A stretch of 64,000 bases of DNA from Viola odorata. Taxonomy: Eukaryota > Streptophyta > Magnoliopsida > Malpighiales > Violaceae. This document shows, one piece after another, positions 55,186 to 64,000 of the stretch. The notes under the pieces were generated by a model, which had not been told where the DNA came from, searched no databases, and was given only the letters and a program-made list of their open reading frames with translations. The stretch covers positions 30,454,719-30,518,718 of the forward strand of contig OY829541.1 of the NCBI GenBank assembly GCA_963691705.1. The letters are read 5' to 3'. Numbering within the stretch: position 1 is the first letter of the stretch; each line of letters begins with the position of its first letter. A program made the translations under genes and the position numbers.

Positions 55186-57775
55186 GGGCGCGTTTACTTG
55201 GGGGAATTTTCTGTTAGAAAACCTGCCGATTTTCTGAAATTAGAGAATTTTATTTTCCAACGTAAAACTGGAAAATGTGTTTACTTCGCACTGTCCGAAA
55301 AATTTTCCTGACCTGGAAAACTGGAAAACCTGTTTACTTTGTACTGTTTTTTCAAATTTTCCTGATAAAAAACTAGAAAATGCGTTTACTTAGCACTATT
55401 TTCCAAATTTTAGAAAACTAAAATTTATCATCAATCTACTAATATTTCATTATATATAAATATACTAATTCACTTTGCTACATTAAAATAAAATACATAT
55501 CACCACTTGGCTTGTTAATTCCTCAGATTCTAATTACTATTATGATGAGCCCATAATTGATCTGCAATAACTTCTCTAACAACACTCATTTGTTGTTGTT
55601 GGGACATATTCAATCATTTATTCTCGTTTTCAAGTTTGGTTTCGTTAATATGGTGGTTAGATCATTTCCTTTGGATATAAATTCTTGATTTAGATAGCTT
55701 GGCATCCGACCTAAGGTTAGGTTGGCCGGAGGATTTCATAGAAGTATCAATGAGCATAAAAAGAAATAGTACTTGCCATGACTTCAATTGTTGGAAATGC
55801 CAATGTTGCCTTTCTTTCTTCATTCCAGTGATTAGATTCTTTTTTTGAATGTAACATGCACATTTTAATTCTTCAATACAAGCTTATGGAACCACAGCAA
55901 ACATAAACGTAATACACGAGCACACCACAAAATTAGACATCCAGATCGACTATTGTTTGCCAAGGAAGACTCTCCTAAGCACAAAATAGGATGGAATTTT
56001 GACAAAGCACTTTCAGATACTGAATAACAGCGCCGCATTTTTCATTTATCATGGAAAGGAAAATTTTACACACCCATTGGTTTATTGTACAATCAAGGTG
56101 AACAAAAAATACAAAGGCCTCATGAATCAATAGAAAAAGATGGCATTTCTTTGATGTCTTTCTTCATCAGCTGAATTTCTCTATCAGCTGGATAGGGCTT
56201 AAGATGTTACTCTTGCTTGTCTCAACAATGCAACCATTCATGACCATCTCCTCCCAGCATGAAATGTGCTTTCTCCAAATGGAACATGATGTCTAGCTCA
56301 CACTAATCACAACAACAAAAGTAAATTAAAATTGCATCCCTCCAAGATCCGGATTCGGCAAACAGTTAATGATTGAATTAATAATTCCTACACTATTTGC
56401 TAGCATTGAACTATTCTCGCAGAGTCCCACGCTTTGGACCCGAAAAACTACATCTGTTCACTATTCCACTACGCTTGAAACTGCGAGTGCCCTATCAAGA
56501 ACCGGGCATACACAATCAAGTACGTACAACTAAAGTGAGAAGGAAGCAAATACATCAACCAAAGCACAAGGGGTTTAAAGAAATCAGTGAGCATTTGATC
56601 ATATAAAAAGAACAGATTAAACAAAAGAGGGATAACACAAAAAAAACGGACCACCAAACATTCAACCAAGAAACCACTAAAAAGACTAAAACAATGGATC
56701 ATTATTTGACTTCTTTCCCTTGTCCTGCATCCTAGAGCAGCAAGGGTCCAGCATCAAATAGCACAAGCAATCAGGAGTAAAAGACTCAAATCAAAATGGT
56801 GATGAGCATTCTGGCCATCAACCAAGCCCGACTCCCTCCTTCCAACGACTACCAACCCAGTCAAAACCGACCCAGAAACAGCAATCAATTGACCAATCAA
56901 ACAGCCGAAAAATACAAACAGAAATCAAGGATAAAAAACTCCAGCCAATAATTAAATCGACAGCAGCAATCCAACAAATCAAAAGCAGCAATTTATCAAT
57001 ACAGAAGCAGCAATTAATTAAATCAAGAGCAAGCAATTAAATACAAACAGTAATTAAATCAAACCTCAAGGCGATGAGGAGAGAGGCAGCGAGATTAGAC
57101 TTGGTCGTCGTCGTCGTTGAACGAATCGAAGGCGCAACGGCAGAGGTCCGAAACAAAACAACGGAATCGGAAAAAACGAGGGAGGGAAGGAGAGAAGGAT
57201 CTGACCTTAAGAGAACGAAGACTTTTGCTAGGAGATGGAAGGGAAAAGAAGAGCTCTCTCGCTTATTGTAGAGAGAGATGCGCGGAGTGTTAAGCGAAAG
57301 AGGATGAGGACTAAAATAGAAGAGAAACCGACCTTGCTTGGGTTGCGGTGGATTGATTGGCCGCGTCTGAGGGAGCGGCTAACGGAGGGAGCGGCGGTGG
57401 CTCACGGAAGGAGAGGACGCAACGAGAGAGGAGAGGATGAACGTGAGCAGCGGCGTTCTAGGGTTTGAAGAGAAATGAGGACGAAGGTGAGAAATGAAGG
57501 TGAGAAATGGCCCAGGGGTAAAATGGTATTAAAAAAGTATCATTAAAGTGGAGAACCGAGTTTTCTAATGGAAAACCGAGTTTTCCAATCCTTTGTAAAT
57601 GGGTTGGAAAACTGGAGAACGATTTTTTTTCGTTCTCCAAATTTGTTCATCGATTTTCCAACGGAGAATTTTCATTTTCTAACAGAAAATGAAAACTGAC
57701 CCAAGTAAACACGTTTTCCGGAAAATTAGAAAACTGGGAGAATTTCCTGGGAAATTCTCCCAGGTAAACACGGCC
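55186..57775. mobile_element. TIR DNA transposon, 2590 bp, PIF/Harbinger-like, no transposase seen
   Basis: Absent from the partner LTR at 60853. Termini: GGGCGCGTTTACTTGGG on the left and, inverted, GGCCGTGTTTACCTGGG on the right, flanked by TTG (55183-55185 and 57776-57778), a 3-bp duplication like those of PIF/Harbinger elements. Repeated subterminal gtttactt(c/t)g motifs lie at 55260-55410, and a second inverted end-like copy is near 57700. I recognise no transposase, so it is probably non-autonomous. The superfamily is tentative. Confidence 0.65.
57060..57475 (-). other. Gene-like GA/CT-rich segment inside the DNA transposon
   Basis: On the minus strand it begins CAAACCCTAGAACGCC and is CT- and GCC-rich, resembling a plant 5' untranslated/first-exon region. 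Short ORFs (for example 57235-57468 on the plus strand) match nothing I know. It may be a captured host fragment or the element's own promoter. Confidence 0.3.
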
Positions 57776-57873
57776 TTGGGCGCCGCGGGCACACAACTTG
57801 GCCTAGACGGATGATGCTAGTCTTGCCCTAGATGATAGATGCCCGTCTTGCCCTAGACGGCAGGCCCGTATCA

Positions 57874-57887
57874 TCCCATCCACTTTT
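57874..57887 (-). other. Polypurine tract of element F
   Basis: Minus-strand CAAAAGTGGATGGGA-type tract beside the 3' LTR, more degenerate than in its relatives. Confidence 0.6.
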
Positions 57888-58385
57888 GAGGGGATTCGGC
57901 CTCGAATCTGTAGGATCAATCCCTTGAAAGGCTAAGCGGGCTAAGGAAAGCTCGTGGCTAGTGATCACACACGGAACCCTCAAAATACAACTCTCGCAGA
58001 ATATAGGCCAAGGCGGAGGCCTTCCTCGGGCAAGGCATGTAGGCGAGGACGGGAAAAACCCAAGAACAATGAAGGATCGGCCAAGACGGAGAAGGGACGA
58101 AATACGGATCAAGTGTGGGCTCAAAGTAGTAGACGAGTAGGCATGGGCACTACGGATGGCCAAACGGTCAACATACTCAGAACCAAGAAGGAAAGGATCC
58201 ACCATGTCATGTGTCGGTACCTTCGGGATGATGAAAAACTCACTACCCAAGGACCGAAAGATGTGCTACCGTGCTTGACCAATGATGGCCTTCTCGCGGC
58301 TGCCCGAAGAGATCTCACTAGCCATGCTTGTACTCCTAACGATCCCAAGCTCCATATCATCATCTCGCGAGGGGCCACTAAACAA

Positions 58386-58427
58386 GTCCTCCGTAATTGG
58401 GGCCAAGTCCTCCGTAATTGGGGCCAA
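58386..58427 (-). repeat. 21-bp perfect tandem duplication in F ORF
   Basis: Two copies of gtcctccgtaattggggcc plus aa, each adding seven residues in frame. Confidence 0.85.
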
Positions 58428-58850
58428 GCCCTCCTCAATAGAATGCGAACTGGATGGGAGTACCTCATCCTCAAGAAGTGGTGGCGGCTCAGCTGAGTCA
58501 ACACTAGAAGAAACTCGCGTGGGAGTGGCGGAAGGGCCACTAGGAGAAGGTTGAGGTGGTGCCTCAACTCGTTGGGATGAGGAGTTGATTACCTCCAATC
58601 TGCGTCGCAACTCAGCCAAGATATCCGAAGGGTTCTCCAAGTGGTCAAACAAACCCATGGATGCATGATGTGGTACTCGGGCCTGAGGGGAAGAAGACTC
58701 ATGCCTATAGGGTCCCGGAGGATGCTGGCGGTCACGGTGGGAAGATGGCGTCGTGTGGTAAGGTGGGGCACAACGGGGAAGTGCGCTAGATGAGCCCGAA
58801 GGAGGCCTACAGTCAAGAGACCCTTCAACCTCCGAATAACAAGAAGACAT

Positions 58851-60363
58851 AGAAAATTACCTACAAAAGAAAATAAAACGCAAGTGCTATAATAAACATT
58901 AGTCTCTCCCTCTCGTGTTTGCACTCATGTTTCACACTCTAATAAGCTCACAATTTTGCTCACTCTAAGTTCCAACACAAACCAAACACTTAGGCTAGCA
59001 ATGACTCTAACGAAAGCACAAGGAAAGCAAGGAAAACAAGGCTAGGCAAGGAAGGCAAAGGAGGCCGAAATAGTGATCAAAGAAGAGAACTTGATTTTGA
59101 TCACTAAATTGACTTAGAGTAGATAGATGTGTGTGCGGAAACAAAGAAAGGAAAACACAAAGACAAGCTACACAAGAAGAGACTCAAGGAACGAGAAAAG
59201 AGATTACAAAAAATAAATCAACCGAAAGTTTAAACATCAAAATTGAAAAAAAAAAAACTAAACTCAAACAAAAGCACACCTAATTGTAAACTACTACACT
59301 TCTAATGTATTCATACATACTAGTAGTCTCTTGCTTTTGACTCAATTACAATCTAATTAATTTTTTTTTTGAATTTGGAACTTGATCACCTTTTTTTTTT
59401 TTTTTTTTTTTTTTTTTGCAATGAGTGAAGAGAGGTCACTTGTATGACATGTATCTTAGAAATAAGAAGTGAAAGACAAGTAGTTTTATACTTTCAAAAA
59501 TATTCACTAGATGCCAAATATTTGATTAGGTGGCAAGTGAGGTGGTGTGTATGTGGCAAGTGAGGTGGCAAGTGTAAGGATGCTAAACCTAGTGCCGGCT
59601 AAGTGTGGTGAGCAAGCTGAAATGCTTGGCTTACAATGCAAGAAAAATACTTGGCTCACAATAGGGGTGATGTGGCCGGCTAGGAGTGGAGCTAAAATTT
59701 TTGGCACTTAGCTAATCAACAAACAAGTCCACATGCCTCTCATGGCCACCATAGGAAGCTCCAAAAATCAGCCACTAATTACCACAGATAATATAAAGTT
59801 TAATCCACACAAACACCAAGTTTCGGAATTTTTGGCTCCCACAACAATCAAACACAAAAAGCAAAACGTATACAATGATGAACACAAAGAATACCAAGCA
59901 GACTTTCGCCTTCTGGTCACAAAGTATACCAAAAGTGGACCAAAAATTCCTAAAATCACTAGACAGACTCAAAAGACTTCGATCTACAACTTTGTAGAAG
60001 GAAGAAAAACAAAATTCCAAGTGGAAGGCACAGAAAACAGACGCACAAGACAGAACTTTTTTTCTCGCGCGATTTCTGCACACTTTTCTTCCATGGTCAA
60101 AAAGTGTGTAAAAAACACAGATTCAGCAGCAGACTAAAAAACAACATTTGTTCTACTCAGAAAGAAATTTAAGCATAAAAAGTTTCATATTTTTATGGCA
60201 TAGAAAAGTGACACAAAACAGAAAAGAAGACAGACTCAAAAACTGACTCCTAGACAAAAACAATCTGTCCAACATAAACAAAAATAAAAACACAAAGGGG
60301 AAGTGATTTTAGAGGTGTAAATGAGGAGATGAACAAGAAGAACCAACCTAGAGAACAGCTGGA
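58851..60363 (-). other. Element F long untranslated leader
   Basis: About 1.5 kb, homologous in part to the E and G leaders (shared block 59726-59762, T-run 59391-59417). ORFs inside are AT-rich and unremarkable. The splice-donor-like GT of the relatives is GA here (near 58913). Confidence 0.6.
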
Positions 60364-60375
60364 GCTCCGCTACCA
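60364..60375 (-). other. Primer-binding site of element F
   Basis: Minus-strand TGGTAGCGGAGC, two bases from the 5' LTR. Confidence 0.85.
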
Positions 60376-60377
60376 AA

Positions 60378-60945
60378 TGATACAAGCTCGGTTCCGGTTT
60401 GGAGCCCTCACACGGATCTAGTCCTCTTTGGGAGGTTGGATTGTCGATTGGATGGATTTGATGGAGAGGATAACGTCGCAAGGAGATTGCGGAATAGATG
60501 CAGCGGATAAATGGATGAATATGAAGGTGTTTTGATGTATAAACAATAAACGAAGTTGCATACACGGTAAACCCTTCTAGGGATGATTCCTAGACAACCT
60601 TACCACAAGCATACAAGGATCTCTAATCCAAGAGGAGAAGAAGGGGAGGTTTTAAGAACCCCATTTAACTAAGCTAAAGCTTGGTCTTGGTTAGGAGATA
60701 ACTCAACAAAAACAAAGACAAGTCTAAAATGAACCTATTGTTCACTATTTATACTACTAGGTTATTACATGGGGAAAACCCCTAAATACCCTTAAAACAT
60801 AAGGTCTTCATGCTTGGGCTTGAGCGGCATGGGCTGAACGTTGGAGAGGCTTAGGCGCGGGCACACAACTTGGCCTAGACGGATGACGCCAGTCTTGCCC
60901 TAGACGATAGATGCCCGTCTTGCCCTAGACGACAGGCCCGTATCA
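60378..60945 (-). repeat. Element F 5' LTR, 568 bp
   Basis: tgatacaagctcgg ... gcccgtatca; matches the split copy at 54710-57873. Followed by TGCCG. Confidence 0.9.
60745..60753 (-). promoter_or_regulatory. TATA box in element F 5' LTR
   Basis: TATAAATAG on the minus strand, about 190 bases from the LTR 5' end. Confidence 0.5.
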
Positions 60946-62328
60946 TGCCGTGTGGCTGGAGTTCTTGGAAGTCTTCCCTTATCTCATCAAGTACATGGAA
61001 GGAAAGGACAATGTAGTGGCCGACGCATTGTCTAGGAGGTATGTCTTAATCTCTTCCTTAAGTTTCAAATTTTTATGGTTTTCTCAAATCATTCCACTCT
61101 ACCCTACTGATTTGGACTTTGGTGAGATTTATAAGACTTGTGATTCCATGGCTGATGTTAAATTCTTTATGCATGATAATTATTTGTTTCGGCGCAAGCG
61201 CCTCTGCATTCCTAGATGTTCTTTGCGTGAATTACTTGTGCATGAATCACATAGTGGTGGATTGATGGGCCACTTTGGCATTAATAAAACCTAAGACATG
61301 CTGAAATCACACTTTTATTGGCCTAAGATGAAACGTGATGTTGTACGTGTGATTGCTAGATGTGTAATTTGCCAAAGGGCAAAATCTCGATTAGCTAGTC
61401 ATGGTGAAGATATGCCGCTGCCCGTGCCTTCCCAACCTTGGACTGATTTTTCCATGGACTTCATTGTAGGATTACCTAACTCTTGGGATGGTAAGGATAG
61501 CATATTTGTTGTTGTGGATCGGTTTTCCAAAGTGGCACACTTTTTGCCTTGAAAAAATACTAATGATGCGTCTAACGTTGCTAATATTTTCTTTAGGGAG
61601 GTAGTCCGCCTCCATGGTATGCCTATTAGTATTGTTAGTAACTGTGATGGAAGATTTTTGAGCCACTTTTGGCGAGTTTTGTGGAATCACCTTGGAACTA
61701 AATTGCTACATTCAACTTCTTGTCACCCTCAAACCGACGGTCAAACTGAGGTTGTTAACTGTGCTGTAGGGTCTCTTTTACGCTCTTTAGTTACTAAACA
61801 TGTCTCTAAATAGACTGATCATTTGCCTTTCATGGAGTTTGCTTATAATCGTTCAATCCATTCTACTACAAATTGTTCACCTTTTGAAGTAGTTTATGGT
61901 TTTAATCTGATTACTCCCATGGATTTGACCCCTTTGCCTTTGAGTGATGTTTCTAACTTAGATGGACAGCAGAGGGCAGAAAATGTCAAGAGGATACATG
62001 AGAAGGCTAAGCAAAATATTGAGCGCACGAATGAGCGCCTAGTGCGCAAGCGCAATGAAGGCCGCAAGATCGTGTCCTTCGAAGTTGGCGATTGGGTATG
62101 GCTGCACCTCAGACGTGAGAGATTTCCAGAGAAAAGACGTGGGAAATTAGCACCACGAGGAGATGGCCCGTTTCAGATTGTTGAGGAGATCAACAACAAC
62201 GCTTACCGCCTCGACCTCCCAAGTGAGTATGGTTCGATTCATGGAACATTTAATATTTCTGACTTAAGGTTGTTTGATGCAGATGATGCGGATGTTGCTG
62301 ATCTGGATTCGAGGACGAATCCTTCTCA

Positions 62329-62340
62329 AGATGGAGGGGA
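62329..62340 (+). other. Polypurine tract of element D3
   Basis: AGATGGAGGGGA before TGATACAATCC. Confidence 0.8.
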
Positions 62341-62612
62341 TGATACAATCCCTAGTGCCATAGGTCCAATCACCAGCACCAAGACCCGAGCCTTGGAGGA
62401 AGCCGCAGCCGCAGCCGCGAACCTCCCATTGCCGCCCATGGGCCCAATCACTCGTGCCAGGGCCCGAGCCTTGCAGGCGAGGCTTAGCAGCCTCATCTAC
62501 ATGGAACTGAAGGCAGAGACAGCCTCGGAGGAAGCCAGCCTGTGCGCACCCCAGCCGCGCCTCGTAACCCTAATCCGCACCGCGCCCGCGCCTACGGATG
62601 GGCTACACATGG
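62341..62612 (+). repeat. Element D3 3' LTR, first 272 bp
   Basis: Homologous to the start of the 5' LTR at 49471. Cut after gctacacatgg by H. Confidence 0.8.
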
Positions 62613-63701
62613 TGATACGATCCTAGTTGCTTAGGATGCGTAGCACACAATCTGATCGTTGTTCAAAGACGGATTTCAATGCGGAAGAAGATAACTCACT
62701 TAGACAACGTAAGCCTGCTGAACGCTAAGCAACAACCAACCTAAGTCTGAAGAAGAGAGGATCCTTGTCGAATCACTAAGCCTATATCCCTTGTGGATAT
62801 CAACCTAGGGCAGACGAGAAGTAGGGTGCAATTTCGGGTTTTACTTGTTGACTACTCAAGTATTGCGGACTGGAGAAGGAACAAGGTTCAATCACATGAA
62901 CAAGGGGCAGAGATTTGAAGAGAGAAGTCTCAATTTTATAAAAATAACAGCCAACTCAATAATGGAGCTAAACGGCTCCTTATAAAGAGTTTACAAGCAA
63001 ACCATAATAGGAATAGAAGTAGGAGTTCTAATTAAGGAAATTAACTTAATTAACTAATTTAAATAAACTGATTAACTAATTAATTAAATAAATGGAAACA
63101 AAGGTTGCTGCCATTTATTTAACTAATTAATTAAGGAAACTAATTAACTAACTAGTTAAATAAATGGAAACAGAAGTTGTTGCCATTATTTAACTAATTA
63201 ATTAAGGAAACTAATTTAAAGTAAATATAAATATAATTAAATACATTCCAGCAGCTCATGTCGAGTTCTCCATCATTGGGCCAAGGTTTGGGCCGAAACT
63301 TCAAGTCGTATGTTGTCTCGCAGACAGACTGCGCACCATAATGTAGACTTCCATAACTTTTAAACCACTGGTCCAACTGATCTGAATATTGTCCCAAATG
63401 AAAGCTAACATCCTGAAGTTTCCAACGCGTGGTCGATCGCATGATTTTGACCTGTACAGCGCCGGCTACGTTCTGACAAAGTTGCCTGTTGTGTCTGCGC
63501 CTAGAACTGCTGTGTGCGAGGTTGTCATCTCGAATCTCCTTGAGATCTACTTGGCCGAATGCTCTGACACTTGGAGACAATAAACATAACACATAGAGGT
63601 TTCCATAAAGTCTTTCGGACCTCTGATCGGACTCCATCTGCTCCATCATGTCTTGACGCTTTTGTCCATGTAGTCGCGTGATACATCTTGGGATCGTATC
63701 A
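62613..63701 (-). repeat. Element H 3' LTR, 1089 bp
   Basis: tgatacgatcctag ... gggatcgtatca; close relative of the solo LTR at 37709-38597 and more distant from the A LTR. Confidence 0.85.
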
Positions 63702-63772
63702 TTCCCTCCCTCTTCGGAAAGATTCGTCCTCGAATCTTGCTCAGCATAATCTGTCCAGGAAAGCTTCCCCAT
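63194..63772 (-). pseudogene. Element H pol tail, encoded mostly by the LTR
   Basis: Open for 192 codons from 63772, through the polypurine tract (NLSEEGGNDTIP) and more than 500 bases into the LTR. It contains STTRWKLQDVSFHLGQ and KPWPNDGELDMSCWNVF, both also present in the solo LTR (STSRWKLQDVRFHLGQ, KPWPDDGELDMSCWNVF) and in part in A (KLQDVSFRLGQ). Whether it is translated is unknown; upstream pol is outside the window. Confidence 0.5.
63702..63715 (-). other. Polypurine tract of element H (outer)
   Basis: Minus-strand GAAGAGGGAGGGAA beside the 3' LTR. Confidence 0.75.
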
Positions 63773-63811
63773 TATATGCTCAAAGCAGCTTCCCCATTAT
63801 ATGCTCAAAGC
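63762..63811 (-). repeat. 25-bp perfect tandem duplication in H
   Basis: Two adjacent identical copies (63762-63786 and 63787-63811) containing cattatatgctcaaagc. Confidence 0.9.
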
Positions 63812-63906
63812 ATACTCGCCATCTCTCGTGCTTCCTTAGTCACCATCTCTTGCGCTTCAAGGGTAAGACACATGATGTGCTAAGGTATGTGTGAGGATTC
63901 GCATCA

Positions 63907-63920
63907 TGCCCTCTCCCTTC
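63907..63920 (-). other. Inner polypurine tract of element H
   Basis: Minus-strand GAAGGGAGAGGGCA after the LTR-like end gcatca (63901-63906), followed by the pol-like TTCGCGGTCGAATC context. The layout copies the doubled tract in E. Confidence 0.6.
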
Positions 63921-64000
63921 GAAAAGATTCGACCGCGAATCAGTACCTAGACCTGCACCACAATACCTTAAGTTAGTAATATCAAAGTAAGCACAAATCG

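Larger units (their letters stand above)
54710..57873 (-). repeat. Element F 3' LTR with nested DNA transposon
   Basis: LTR sequence occupies 54710-55185 and 57776-57873. The inner part has three degenerate copies of a cttgccctagac unit. Confidence 0.85.
57828..58850 (-). pseudogene. Element F orphan protein (homologue of E protein, one stop)
   Basis: ATG at 58848-58850 (MSSCYSEVEG). A Ser/Pro/His-rich N-terminus is followed by a possible helix (NPSDILAELRRRLEVINSSS), an acidic region with a 7-residue repeat APITEDL, and a single in-frame TAG at 58264-58266. The conserved C-terminal part follows: VDPFLLGSEY, SRPPPWPIF-like GRPPPWPIFCESC, RVPCVITSHELSLARLAFQG, and the polypurine-read NPLKSGWDD. 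About 340 codons, against about 465 in E. No known domain recognised. Confidence 0.7.
54710..60945 (-). mobile_element. Element F: non-autonomous LTR retrotransposon with E-like orphan ORF
   Basis: LTRs 54710-57873 (enlarged by a nested DNA transposon) and 60378-60945 (568 bp), primer-binding site, long leader, orphan ORF and polypurine tract. The target duplication is TGCTG/TGCCG (54705-54709, 60946-60950), one base diverged; D2 shows the uninterrupted site. The LTRs differ at roughly 14 positions by eye. Confidence 0.88.
49471..62612 (+). mobile_element. Element D3: old gag-pol element of the D family, split by F and H
   Basis: 5' LTR 49471-50591, primer-binding site, leader, gag-pol (51420-54709 and 60946-62340), polypurine tract, and a 3' LTR start (62341-62612) that H interrupts. 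Numerous stops and deletions. The two LTR copies differ by substitutions and small indels, so it is among the older insertions. Confidence 0.85.
60946..62612 (+). pseudogene. Element D3 RNase H end, integrase and LTR-encoded tail
   Basis: Resumes after [27 protein letters not shown], then TAA (Tyr in D2), [29 protein letters not shown] near 61550 (Cys in D2), IVSNCDGRF (the catalytic Asp of VSDRD is Asn), [13 protein letters not shown] near 61811 (Trp in D2), GPF/Y module GDGPFQIVEEI, NPSQDGGDD and the tail GPITRARARALQARLSS. H interrupts the LTR at 62612. Confidence 0.8.
62613..64000 (-). mobile_element. Element H: 3' end of an A-family retrotransposon
   Basis: 3' LTR (62613-63701), polypurine tract (63702-63715), then about 200 bases ending in a second LTR-end-like sequence (gaggattcgcatca, to 63906) with another polypurine tract (63907-63920). 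The rest lies beyond the window. It is inserted in the D3 3' LTR. Confidence 0.75.

Noticed and set aside
59775..60137. Cys/Phe-rich minus ORF and Lys-rich plus ORF in F leader
   Set aside because: Both arise from AT-rich leader; neither is found in E or G.

Overview
The window looks like plant nuclear heterochromatin, most likely from a eudicot. I recognise no host gene, tRNA, rRNA or CRISPR array. Essentially all 64 kb is explained by LTR retrotransposons nested inside one another, plus one cut-and-paste DNA transposon. Reverse transcriptase and integrase motifs place most elements in one Ty3/gypsy group that resembles CRM-type chromoviruses; that clade call rests on remembered motifs and no tree was run. 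Fragments of Athila/Tat-type elements and of another gypsy lineage (perhaps Galadriel-like) are also present. Elements carry letters here because they have no names I can support.

Layout: element A (1-7486, minus; 3' LTR cut by the window edge) sits in B (7487-9739, plus). A rearranged zone follows (9740-12005): pieces of a second gypsy gag, C-type LTR ends, and an E-type LTR. G (12006-20218, plus) is complete but decayed. C (20219-22827 and 28555-31297, plus) is split by D (22828-28554, minus), a very young element with a 5-bp target duplication. C ends inside the 3' LTR of D2 (31298-36067 and 41016-41656, minus), which is split by E (36068-41015, minus). E carries a solo LTR (37709-38597). 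An Athila fragment K (41657-45517, minus), a remnant L (45518-46008, plus) and a Tat/Athila-like 3' part M (46009-49470, minus) follow. D3 (49471-54709 and 60946-62612, plus) is split by F (54710-60945, minus), whose 3' LTR holds a 2.6-kb DNA transposon (55186-57775). H (62613-64000, minus) ends the window.

The elements fall into apparent helper and passenger sets that share LTR ends, leader and primer-binding site. D2 and D3 carry gag-pol remnants; D shares their LTR and tail but encodes one unbroken 960-residue chimeric protein with no recognisable catalytic motif. B, C and G carry gag-pol; E and F share the long leader seen in G but encode a conserved orphan protein unlike gag or pol. Seven elements have the same 12-base primer-binding site, TGGTAGCGGAGC. 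In the CRM-like elements the polyprotein frame runs through the polypurine tract (read as GGGDD or similar) into the 3' LTR, so part of the protein is encoded by the LTR.

The strongest candidates for something undescribed are the D protein, the E/F orphan protein, and the conserved coding capacity inside the LTRs. All dating and partner assignments are inference from comparisons made by eye.
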